From Akkermansiaceae bacterium (GTDB lineage: Bacteria > Verrucomicrobiota > Verrucomicrobiia > Verrucomicrobiales > Akkermansiaceae), in contig JANXMQ010000103.1 in NCBI GenBank assembly GCA_025354565.1, positions 1 through 58,224 of the forward strand: a DNA stretch of 58,224 nt. The letters run 5' to 3'. The notes beneath the pieces were generated by a model, which was not told the DNA's origin, made no database searches, and saw only the letters and a list, made by a program, of their open reading frames with translations. Below, in pieces: positions 26,401-33,149 of the stretch (position 1 is the stretch's first letter; each line of letters begins with the position of its first letter). The translations under genes were made by a program, and so were the position numbers.

Positions 26401-28110
26401 GCCTTGCTCAAAACGCTCGGCGTCAAACACGTCATCGACTCGCGCCGCGGCGATTTCGCGGAGTCCGTCATGGAGCTAACAAACGGTCGTGGCGTGGACG
26501 TCGTCCTCAACGCGCTCGCCGCCGAAGCGATTCCGATGGGACTTTCCTGCCTCGCCGAGTCCGGGCGTTTCCTCGAAATCGGCAAGCGCGACATTTACAT
26601 GAACTCCCGCATCCCGCTGTGGGGACTGCGCCGGAATTCCTCGTTCCACGTCATCGCCATGGACGCGATCTTCGCGGGCGACGAGGATCAAACCCGCAAT
26701 CTGCTGGCGCAAATCGCCGGTCTGGTCGATCAAGGTGCGCTCACTCCCCTGCCATTCCGTTCGTTCCCCGCAAGCCGGATCGACGCCGCATTCCGGCTCA
26801 TGGCCGGCGGCAAGCACACTGGCAAAGTGGTCGTCGGATTCGCCGAATCCTTCATCCTGCGCAAAGGCGAACCGCCGTTGCCCGCCTTCTCTATCAAATC
26901 GGACGGTGCCTATCTCATCACCGGCGGACTCGGCGGATTTGGCCGGGTGCTCGCGGAGTGGCTCGTCGAGTGCGGCGCACGCCATCTCGTCCTCAGCAGC
27001 CGCAGCGGTGCTTCCACGCCGGAAGCCGTGGAGTTCGTGGCGAAACTCGAAGCCCAGGGAATCAAGGTCACCGTCGCCAAGGCGGACATCGGTTCGCCCG
27101 ACGACGTGAAGCGCCTCGTTGCCGAAATCCCCGCGCTCAAGGGTGTTTTCCACCTCGCGATGGTCATCGACGATGCGCCGCTCTCCGCTCTAACTGCCGA
27201 GCGGCTGCGTGCGGTAATGGCCCCGAAAGCCCACGGCGCGTGGCTGCTGCATGAAAACACGAAGGGCTTGGACCTCGACTGCTTCGTGATGTTCTCGTCA
27301 GTTTCGAGCATCTTCGGCAATCCGGCGCAAGGCAACTACGCGGCGGCAAATGCTTTCCTCGATTCACTTGCCCACCATCGTCGTGCGCTGGGACTTCCCG
27401 CGCTGGCGATCAACTGGGGAGTGTTAGGCGGCGAAGGTTATGTTGCAAGAAACGAGCGTGTTGCCGAGTTCCTTGCCCGTCAAGGCACCGGTGCCCTAAC
27501 ACCTACTGAGGTCACTTCGCTGATGGAGTCCTTCCTGACCGGTCACTCCACTCAGATGTCCGCGATCCGTGTGGACTGGGCGAAATGGCGGCAATCGTTC
27601 CGCGGCATGCAGGACAACCCGCTGGTCGAGCGCATTTTCGCCGCAGGCGTCGAAACGCAGGAAGCCGGCGGTGGTGGCAACGACTGGCGTGCCAAGATCC
27701 AAGCCGCATCGGCAGAAGATCGCAATGGTGTCATCGGCGAGGCCGTGCGCGATGTCGTCGGCTCAGTACTGCGGGTCAAGCCGGACAGCCTCCGCGAAGA
27801 CCAACCTCTAACCGACCTCGGCCTCGACTCACTGATGGGCGTGGAAATCGAGACGATGTTGGAGAGTTCCATCGGCGTCGCACTGCCACCGACCAGCTTG
27901 ATGCGGGCGCGGACGATCGGCCAGATCGCCAACTTGATCGCGGAGCAAATGGGCACCGATTCCGATGCTCCGGCGAAGGTGCTGGTCGCCGAGGCGGCCA
28001 CCAGCAGCGAGGAAATCGACCTCGACTCGATTTCCGATGAGGATCTCGATATTTTGTTAAGTGGCGTGTCGGAGTCTGATGACGCCGCCGACAAAACCCT
28101 CGTCCACTGA
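20428..28110 (+). CDS. Type I polyketide synthase, single fully reducing module with C-methyltransferase
   Basis: 2,560 residues. Domain order: KS ~25-450 (Cys198 in DTACSS, His333 in EAHGTGT, His371 in NLGHLE); AT ~560-850 (Ser653 in GHSVGE, His757 in VDHPYHH, which suggests malonyl); DH ~920-1200 (His951 in HKVDSHIIFP, where Ser replaces the usual Gly; Asp1116 in HPVLLDGALQ); methyltransferase ~1235-1590 with a winged-helix lead-in and SAM loop LEVGAGTAG; structural psiKR ~1610-1800; ER ~1815-2140 (HAGAGGVGMAA); KR ~2155-2390 (TGGLGGFG, Tyr2304; IDD at 2247-2249); ACP with Ser2468 in LGLDSLM. There is no thioesterase; the tail is an acidic segment. The layout equals fungal highly reducing PKSs and is probably iterative, giving a reduced, methyl-branched chain held on the ACP. 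It heads the operon and its stop overlaps the next start. Confidence 0.96.
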   Translation: MSRLQPLTPSPSVHLNRAQREIGKEDIAIIGIGCRFPSGVNDAESFWKLLAEGRDAVSEVPTDRWNVERYYDAEPGLAGKSIAKRGGFLDQIDQFDPQFFGISPREAPYIDPQQRLLLETAWEAIEDAGQVLDLEKGTDIGVFMGVSHNDYQNIQGGGTDRKGISAHSPTGSAHSIAANRISYCFNLSGPSLSMDTACSSALTAVHLACESLRAGRCKMAMAGGVTVIITPDGFIGFSQAGMLSPDGKCKAFAAEANGFVRGEGAGIVLLKPLSQAIADGDPIQGVILGSALNQDGHTNGISLPSTEAQTQLVRDACADAGIAPADVDFVEAHGTGTAVGDPIEAIALANALCGERETALPIGSVKTNLGHLETAAGVVGLIKGMLVLKHGEIPPSLHFENPSPHIDMPGLKLRVPTKLEKFSGSTGRRIAGVNSFGFGGANAHVILAEPPVSTLKTEENFLLDRSWPLVISARSEEALKATAGRLGDWIESHELGNGTSPVLPKLTYTLGARRNHHAHRLTVVASSSTELTEELREFAAGSTVGKGRASFTPRPEFAPRIGFVMSGQGPQWWGMGRELMANEPVFREVIEACEAAMRPYASFSLLKELSRDEADSRIQLTEIAQPAIFAMQLALVALWKSLGVEPAAVVGHSVGEVAAACVAGILTLEEAARVIVLRARFMHECARGEGTMLAVSLSEDEALALIARHDPTVSIAAFNGPRSLTLAGVKSSLEAIHAELEPQNVFARFVRVDHPYHHAMMQPAADRLNKDLSDISPNEEAVPFFSTVTGERCAGKNCVAAHWGKGIRQSVQFVKAVDAVADFGVDVWLEISSHPALSMSITECLTARGLKGQVTASTRRDREHESYLEAALELHRGGVVLDFSAMTPSREVLSLPAYPFDRARWWHECSELRDARLAPGGKGLLDSRQPRATPTWTTRLDGRHMAFLKDHKVDSHIIFPAAGFVEMALEAGLQLFEGRPFAIEDFEIRRPLILPDPASALMIELTYEPAERTFTIQSKFDQAASWSVHVIGSMRSERTESTFGNSLLEAPDADLESEGVGAFYGHMSDLGLRYGDEFKPIRELAAGGGKSAGRVSLSEAIASRASEYALHPVLLDGALQVFSAGAKTVEDRKAKMKLPVRFARILFLRTPGASTQVRAKVLHFNEELIEGRIGLYDESGRPCVLVDGFRAVSMSAVRRAGASGGSRDLVYHVDWERTAPTIAPSAQAPIPLAQLRDVASKALEEVIDLRGRSELESMIASEDDLAAALIASGLREMGVSGEFSASSLGVAAPMLTVFGRLMNKLTERGLLTVRGDKYAPTAALKTAADASQEALRDFLTEHPGHLPEALLCASSCGEFGAIIRGEKDAVQVLFGGANADLLDHFYGDGLVSSHWMASIGCAVQEAARSLPEGRGLRILEVGAGTAGLAAQVLPLLDRGIHNYTFTDVSAGFFSAANQKLAAFPEVEYKVLDLEKPAADQDFEPGSYDFIVGTNVIHAVADVRVTLKMLHELLVPGGTLMFMDVATPQLWTESVFGLTQGWWHLTDRDLRPDQPLMQRDQWESAMKQAGFTETISMAGLRGPEGEGQVALLGRKASQVVAEVSALEVPVEASWVIFADESGLGNEIAAQVTAAGSRCRIVRRGDKFSDTGADHFTVRDQEPEDWKQLFAALLKDTPPERFVWLWSLDENTNDALMGIDSLLHLTHALEANMAVVKLRIDLVTRGAQPVGIGMGATAVAQAPSIGIFRVILGEHPNFACRGIDLPTAASSNDQGLLWSELLHPDTEREVALRGEARYVQRITRGFENHEQRLDSSVPLRLESRERGLLDSLRFTPFELPSCAPGEVLIHVKAAGMNFRDVLKALALYPAETADARIFGDEVAGEVIAVGVGVTHLAVGDKAFGLAVFGLATHTLARAADVRKMPDNLSYEEAATLPVVFMTAWYALRNVARMKAGESILVHAGAGGVGMAAIQIAHHLGADVIASAGSPTKRALLKTLGVKHVIDSRRGDFAESVMELTNGRGVDVVLNALAAEAIPMGLSCLAESGRFLEIGKRDIYMNSRIPLWGLRRNSSFHVIAMDAIFAGDEDQTRNLLAQIAGLVDQGALTPLPFRSFPASRIDAAFRLMAGGKHTGKVVVGFAESFILRKGEPPLPAFSIKSDGAYLITGGLGGFGRVLAEWLVECGARHLVLSSRSGASTPEAVEFVAKLEAQGIKVTVAKADIGSPDDVKRLVAEIPALKGVFHLAMVIDDAPLSALTAERLRAVMAPKAHGAWLLHENTKGLDLDCFVMFSSVSSIFGNPAQGNYAAANAFLDSLAHHRRALGLPALAINWGVLGGEGYVARNERVAEFLARQGTGALTPTEVTSLMESFLTGHSTQMSAIRVDWAKWRQSFRGMQDNPLVERIFAAGVETQEAGGGGNDWRAKIQAASAEDRNGVIGEAVRDVVGSVLRVKPDSLREDQPLTDLGLDSLMGVEIETMLESSIGVALPPTSLMRARTIGQIANLIAEQMGTDSDAPAKVLVAEAATSSEEIDLDSISDEDLDILLSGVSESDDAADKTLVH

Positions 28111-29465
28111 TGTCGGATCCGCGAGCACAATTCAAGCGCTGGCTGGAAAGCGGGGAAGCTCGCCTGCAACCCGTCAGCCTGCCGCAGAGGGAATTGTGGG
28201 AAAATTCGCCTGTCCCGGTTGCCGATGCCGCCAACCACATTTGCGGTGTGATCGAGATCAAGGGACCGATCACCCATGAGCAGTGCGAGGCGGCGCTCCA
28301 GCGGGTGATCGACCGCCACGAGGCGCTGCGGACTTCATTTCTGCCGGGAAAAGAGCGCCCGCTGCAGATGATCCGTACCACCGTCGCGGCGGTGTTAGGG
28401 TATCGCGAGTTGTTAGCGGGCGATGACTTGGAAGCGGTGATGCAGGAAACCTATCGGCAACCGTTCGATCTGCTCCAGGGCCCTGTCCACCGCGTGAAAA
28501 TGATCCGTCGCGGTGCGAATGATCATATCTTGGCGTTTTCCTTACACCACGCCATCGCCGACGGTTGGTCGCTCGGAATTTTCGTGCAGGACCTATGCAC
28601 GGCGTATGTCATGGGTCTAACCGGTCTGCGCAAGACCGTCGCCGTCGGCATGATGGGTTTGAAAAATTCGCTGCCGCCGGTCGCACAAACTTACAGTGAA
28701 TGGGCTGCCACCGAACGGGCATTCTGGCAATCTGAGGAACTCGAACGCCGCGCGGAATTCTGGAAAACCCACCTCGCCGGATCGGCGCGGATCTGGGACG
28801 TAGAGGGGCTATCGGGTCCATTGGAACGCTGGGTTTCAGCCATTCCGGCAGATCTGGTGCGGAGTGTAAAAGCTCTAGCTGTTAGTCACGGCACCACGCT
28901 TTTCAGCACGCTGTTGGCGGCGTTTCAGCTCACACTTTCGAAATCGACAGGCAAGAGCGATATCCTCGTGGGCACGCCAGTCGCGAATCGCAATAAGGAT
29001 TCCATTCGCGAAACGATGGGCTACTTCGCCGGAGTCGTTCCGATTCGCGGGCATGTCGATCCTACGCGGAATTTCTCAGACCACTTGCGAAACGTCTCGG
29101 AAACGACGCTGGATTGCTTCGCCAATGCCATGCCCTTCGCCGAACTTGCCGCCGCAATTGGCGAGAAGCGCGTAACGGGGCAGCATTCCATATTCGACGT
29201 CCGCTTCGCGCTTCAGAACCATCCGGTGCCGGATGTCGTGCTGCCGCGTATTTCCAGCAAACTGCGGATGCGTTCGACTGGCACCGCCCGTTTCGATCTC
29301 GGTTGTGAGATCACTGCGGACGGTGATAGCCTTGAGGTCGTCTGGTTATTTCGCAGCAGGCTTTTACCCCTTGCGGAGATCAAAAACCTCGACCATCTCT
29401 ATCGGGTCACACTCGCCGCTGCCTGCCGCTCGTCTTCACCCACCTTCATGACCGACTCTCGATGA
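28110..29465 (+). CDS. Stand-alone condensation-domain acyltransferase
   Basis: 451 residues, one complete condensation-fold domain. The active-site motif HHxxxDG is intact (His146-His147-Ala-Ile-Ala-Asp151-Gly152). The N-terminal HICGVIEIKGPITHEQCEAA and the later VGTPVANRNKD also match the family. There is no adenylation or carrier domain. Known free-standing members (for example PapA enzymes) move an acyl chain from a carrier protein to an alcohol or amine. Directly after a PKS without thioesterase (1-nt TGATG overlap), its likely job is to release the polyketide by esterification or amidation onto an acceptor. The acceptor cannot be read from the sequence. Confidence 0.92.
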   Translation: MSDPRAQFKRWLESGEARLQPVSLPQRELWENSPVPVADAANHICGVIEIKGPITHEQCEAALQRVIDRHEALRTSFLPGKERPLQMIRTTVAAVLGYRELLAGDDLEAVMQETYRQPFDLLQGPVHRVKMIRRGANDHILAFSLHHAIADGWSLGIFVQDLCTAYVMGLTGLRKTVAVGMMGLKNSLPPVAQTYSEWAATERAFWQSEELERRAEFWKTHLAGSARIWDVEGLSGPLERWVSAIPADLVRSVKALAVSHGTTLFSTLLAAFQLTLSKSTGKSDILVGTPVANRNKDSIRETMGYFAGVVPIRGHVDPTRNFSDHLRNVSETTLDCFANAMPFAELAAAIGEKRVTGQHSIFDVRFALQNHPVPDVVLPRISSKLRMRSTGTARFDLGCEITADGDSLEVVWLFRSRLLPLAEIKNLDHLYRVTLAAACRSSSPTFMTDSR

Positions 29466-30412
29466 AAACGCTGCCACCAGACATCGGCGACGAGCCACAT
29501 TGGGTGAGCCGCCAAGCATTCCAGATCGTGATTTTCATGACTCTTTTCGCCCAGATTGCGATGTTCGTGATCTTGAAGAGCGGAATTTCGCTGTGGTGGG
29601 CCGTGCCGGTTGTGCTGGTCATCAGCCATCTGATGCATGGCGCTGCGGTTGGATTTCATGAAGCATCGCACGGCCTGCTGCGACGCAACCGACGCTTCAA
29701 CGAGTTCGACGGCGTGCTCATCGGCGTGCTGAGTTTCATGAGCTTCAGCCTCTATCGGGCGTCGCATCAATCGCATCATGCGCACTTCACCACGGAAAGA
29801 GATGAGGAACTCTGGCCCTTCGTTTTCATCTCATCGCCACGTTGGTTCCGTATCCTCATCGCCTTCGTGGAACTCACATGTGGACTATTCTTCGTGCCTT
29901 TCCTGTTCCTTCGAACTTTCCTCCGCAAAGGCTCGCCGATCCGTAGCAAGAAGGTCCGCAAACGCATCTGGCAGGAACTCATATTGATGGTTGTAGCTTG
30001 GATCGTGATCCTCTCGACGGTTGCTTACTTCGATCTGTGGAAATATTTCCTGTTGATGTTTTTCATCCCCTCTTTCATCGCGGGAAATCTCCAAAGTTGG
30101 CGGAAATACATCGAGCACGTCGGTCTAACTGGCAGCACGATCAACAGCGGCACCCGCAGTATTGTCGCTAATACTTGGACTGGAAAACTGGTGGCCTTCA
30201 CCTTGTTGCACGAGCCGTTTCACGGCCTGCATCACTTGCACGTCGGTCTTCCGCACGCCGAGCTTCCCAGGCTCGCACCGGAACTTGAGCCCCAGCATCC
30301 AGACGAGATTCATCCATTCCCGAGCTATCATCATGCCATGCTGCATCTGATCCGCAACCTTGCGGATCCGCAGGTGGGTGCCCAATGGCGCACATCCGAC
30401 CCTACCTCATGA
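29462..30412 (+). CDS. Membrane fatty-acid desaturase / hydroxylase
   Basis: 316 residues with about four hydrophobic segments (roughly 20-38, 45-62, 132-152, 172-205). Three histidine clusters of the di-iron membrane desaturase family are present: HEASH (66-70), HQSHH (102-106) and HGLHH (254-258), the last in HEPFHGLHHLH. It should introduce a double bond or hydroxyl into an acyl chain at the inner membrane using O2. Its ATGA overlap with the condensation gene, and with the ABC gene downstream, places it in the same polycistron, so the substrate is probably the PKS product or its acceptor lipid. Confidence 0.93.
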   Translation: MKTLPPDIGDEPHWVSRQAFQIVIFMTLFAQIAMFVILKSGISLWWAVPVVLVISHLMHGAAVGFHEASHGLLRRNRRFNEFDGVLIGVLSFMSFSLYRASHQSHHAHFTTERDEELWPFVFISSPRWFRILIAFVELTCGLFFVPFLFLRTFLRKGSPIRSKKVRKRIWQELILMVVAWIVILSTVAYFDLWKYFLLMFFIPSFIAGNLQSWRKYIEHVGLTGSTINSGTRSIVANTWTGKLVAFTLLHEPFHGLHHLHVGLPHAELPRLAPELEPQHPDEIHPFPSYHHAMLHLIRNLADPQVGAQWRTSDPTS

Positions 30413-31116
30413 AACAAATTCTATCCGACTTCGGGTCCGCCGCCGTATTCGAGGTGACCGGTCTTAAAAAAAACTACGACGATGGCAACGTGCAAGCCTT
30501 GCGCGGCGTGGACTTAAAGATCGACCAAGGAGAATTCGTGGCGATCACCGGTCCGAGTGGTTGTGGGAAATCGACACTGCTGCAGATGCTCGGTGCGCTC
30601 GATTCGCCGAATGACGGTACCTTGAATTACCGTGGAAAATCACTTCCCGGTTTGGCTGATCTTGCCGCTTATCGGGCGAAAGAAATCGGTATTATTTTTC
30701 AGGCGTTCCATCTGCTGCCGACATTCACTGCGGTTGAAAACGTGCAACTGCCGATGTTTGAAAGCGACCGACCCGCTTCGGAGCGAAAGGATCAGGCGAT
30801 CAGTTTGCTGAAAGCCGTGGGCTTGGAACATCGCATCAATCATTTCCCCACTAAACTATCAGGTGGTGAACGTCAGCGTGTCGCCATCGCCCGCAGTCTA
30901 GCCAATGGCCCATCCGTTTTACTCGCCGACGAACCTACGGGAAACCTCGACAGCGAAAACGCGCACATCATCCTCGACCTCATCATCCGCCTTCATCGCG
31001 AACAAAACATGACTCTCGTGCTGGTAACGCACGATCTAACCATCGCCGCCCGCGCGTCACGAACTATCCAGATGATGGACGGACGAATCCTATCCGACAA
31101 CAACGCCACCTCATGA
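30409..31116 (+). CDS. ABC transporter ATPase, MacB/LolD type
   Basis: 235 residues using the ATG at 30409, which overlaps the desaturase stop as ATGA; an ATG at 30385 would add eight residues inside the upstream gene. Walker A GPSGCGKST (48-56), Q-loop Gln98, signature LSGGERQR (150-157), Walker B LLADEPTGNLD and H-loop His208 are all intact. The sequence around KELGIIF-type Q-loop and EPTGNLDSENA is the LolD/MacB/FtsE group, which power lipid or lipoprotein extraction and not import. With the permease next door it forms a complete exporter, presumably for the product of this operon. Confidence 0.96.
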   Translation: MKQILSDFGSAAVFEVTGLKKNYDDGNVQALRGVDLKIDQGEFVAITGPSGCGKSTLLQMLGALDSPNDGTLNYRGKSLPGLADLAAYRAKEIGIIFQAFHLLPTFTAVENVQLPMFESDRPASERKDQAISLLKAVGLEHRINHFPTKLSGGERQRVAIARSLANGPSVLLADEPTGNLDSENAHIILDLIIRLHREQNMTLVLVTHDLTIAARASRTIQMMDGRILSDNNATS

Positions 31117-32228
31117 CATTTTTCACCGTTATCGTGCGTGGGTTGATGAGGCGTCCGGTCCGCACCGGCCTGACACTTGTCGGAATCTCCATCGGCATTG
31201 CCGCCGTCGTGGCCCTAGTCGGTATTTCACGAGGCTTCGAGCAAAGTTGGTCGAAGGGCATGAAGGCACGTGGCACGGACATTGTTGTTAGCAATATGGG
31301 CAACGCGCTCGCTCCGAAGCCTTTCAACTCCTCCCTCCGAGACAGTATCGTTAGTCTCCCGAAAATTGCGGCCACCTGCGGGCTGTTTGTCGATCTAACG
31401 AGCATCGAGAGTTCATCGATGACCATCGTCTCCGCTCGCGAGTGGGGCGGATTTGCTTGGCAAAGTCTCAATCTCGTTTCCGGTCGCCTGCCCAAGGATG
31501 CGATGGAGCCAGTAGTCGTGCTCGGCCAGAATGCCGCGGAAGTGCTCAAGAAAAAGCTTGGCGATCCAATCCAAATTGAAGCCAAGGAATTGACCGTTGT
31601 CGGAATCGTCGATGGCGGCGCACTCGTAGAAAACGGCTCGGTGATCCTGTCTCTGCCGCTCTATCAGAAAATATCTAGCAACGAGGGCAAGATTAACATT
31701 ATCGACATCCGTGCCACTCCAGGCTTGAATGAGGAAGATATAAAAAAGCTATGCGCTGAGATCAATGTCCTCATCCCAGAAGCCCGCGCGATGCCGGCCG
31801 GCGACAATGTGGGCAACAGCCAAGCCTACAAATTCATCAGCGCCATGAGCTGGGGAACCTCGCTGCTGGCGGTGATCGTCGGCGTGTTAGGCGTGATGAA
31901 CACGATGCTCATGACCGTTTTCGAACGGAAGCAGGAAATCTGCATCCTGCTCGCCATCGGCTGGCGGCGTGCCCGCATCATCCGCATGGTGCTTTTGGAA
32001 TCCGCGCTGCTAGGCCTGCTTGGCGGCATCGGCGGGGTGATGATCGGCAGCATCGGCGTGAAGGTCTTGGAGCGGATGCCTGCGATCCACGGTTTACTGG
32101 AACCGGATCTCAGTCCGCGCCTGATGGCGATTTCAGTGGCAATCTCAGTAATCGTGGGCGTCATTAGCGGACTCTATCCTGCCTGGCGCAGCTCGAGGCT
32201 CAAACCGAGTCTCGCGATGCAAGGCTAA
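31113..32228 (+). CDS. MacB/LolCE-type ABC permease
   Basis: 371 residues, four membrane helices in the MacB topology: one near 18-37, a periplasmic domain of ~200 residues, then three at about 246-268, 290-312 and 331-355. The end LYPAWRSSRLKPSLAMQG is the typical FtsX/MacB C-terminal coupling segment. The start overlaps the ATPase stop by 4 nt. These permeases do not form a channel for their cargo but transmit force to the periplasm (mechanotransmission), matching extraction of a lipid from the inner membrane to a carrier such as the protein encoded next. One permease gene means the transporter is probably a homodimer. Confidence 0.95.
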   Translation: MTFFTVIVRGLMRRPVRTGLTLVGISIGIAAVVALVGISRGFEQSWSKGMKARGTDIVVSNMGNALAPKPFNSSLRDSIVSLPKIAATCGLFVDLTSIESSSMTIVSAREWGGFAWQSLNLVSGRLPKDAMEPVVVLGQNAAEVLKKKLGDPIQIEAKELTVVGIVDGGALVENGSVILSLPLYQKISSNEGKINIIDIRATPGLNEEDIKKLCAEINVLIPEARAMPAGDNVGNSQAYKFISAMSWGTSLLAVIVGVLGVMNTMLMTVFERKQEICILLAIGWRRARIIRMVLLESALLGLLGGIGGVMIGSIGVKVLERMPAIHGLLEPDLSPRLMAISVAISVIVGVISGLYPAWRSSRLKPSLAMQG

Positions 32229-32244
32229 CCCGCTCAACCACTCC

Positions 32245-33000
32245 ATGAAATCCTTCCTATCCCTTATTACGCTAGCCGTTCTCGGTCTTCCCGCATCCGC
32301 GCAGGAGCCGGATGCCAAGGCCCTCGCCGCCCAGCTCGCTGGTCTCCAGCAGGACGGCTCGTCTTTCGCCCGGGTCAAGATGGATGGGAAAACGGCTGAG
32401 GGAGCGAAGTTCACATTACAGCTTCAGATCAAGCAACGCCGCACCGCGAAATCGACCGAGCTGCTTTACCAAGTCCTCTGGCCAAAAGAACGCGCCGGCG
32501 AGGCCGTGCTTCTCAAGCAATCCGGTGGAGAGATGTCAGGCACCGTCTTCATTCCGCCGGACAAATTCCAGACTCTTACCGCCGGGCAGATGAAGGAAGC
32601 GCTCTTCGGCAGCTCGCTTTCCTATGCGGATGTGCTCGAAAACTTTTTCACTTGGAACAGCCAGAATATCGTTGGCACGGAGGTGCTGAACAAGGTGAGT
32701 TGCCAAGTTCTCGAATCGCGATCCGGTTCCGCCGCTGTCCGCAGTTGGATCGATATGAAGCGCCTCGTTCCGATGCGGGTGGAAAAATACCTTCCGGCTG
32801 GAACTGCGGTCCGCAGGATCGAGACAAGGTTCGTCACTAACGACGATACCAACCGCAATATCCCCGCGAAGCTTGCCATACAGGATCTCCAGAAAGGCAC
32901 ATCGACCGACCTCGAAGGCTCCAAGCTCAAGCATGGAGTCACCTATGACAACCGCGACTTTACGGCGGAAGGTTTGAAAAACATCAATCCGCCGGGTTAA
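32245..33000 (+). CDS. LolA-like periplasmic outer-membrane lipid/lipoprotein carrier
   Basis: 251 residues with a signal peptide (MKSFLSLITLAVLGLPASA). The mature part is the half-barrel LolA/LolB-like type annotated as outer membrane lipoprotein-sorting protein: FTLQLQIKQRRTAKSTELLY, then SGGEMSGTVFIPPDKFQTL, then CQVLESR..SWIDMKRLVPMRVEKY. No lipobox, so it is soluble in the periplasm. Such carriers shield an acyl group on its way to the outer membrane. The gap to the permease is only 16 nt. Position directly after a LolD/LolCE-like exporter and a lipid-making set is the basis for assigning it to transport of the operon's lipid. Confidence 0.88.
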   Translation: MKSFLSLITLAVLGLPASAQEPDAKALAAQLAGLQQDGSSFARVKMDGKTAEGAKFTLQLQIKQRRTAKSTELLYQVLWPKERAGEAVLLKQSGGEMSGTVFIPPDKFQTLTAGQMKEALFGSSLSYADVLENFFTWNSQNIVGTEVLNKVSCQVLESRSGSAAVRSWIDMKRLVPMRVEKYLPAGTAVRRIETRFVTNDDTNRNIPAKLAIQDLQKGTSTDLEGSKLKHGVTYDNRDFTAEGLKNINPPG

Positions 33001-33149
33001 CCCACCAAGGAGCTTTCCATCTGACCTGGATTCCCTCCAATTCGGAGTCGGGTAGCTGGTAAAAATGATTGCGTCCACGGGTTGTGGCATAGAGTATGTC
33101 GCCCGATTCGATATAGACTCAGGTGTTTTACTAACCGCGAATTCAATCA

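Noticed and set aside
26476-27153. 225-residue minus-strand frame in the PKS
   Set aside because: Antisense to ER/KR domains that are fully motif-bearing.
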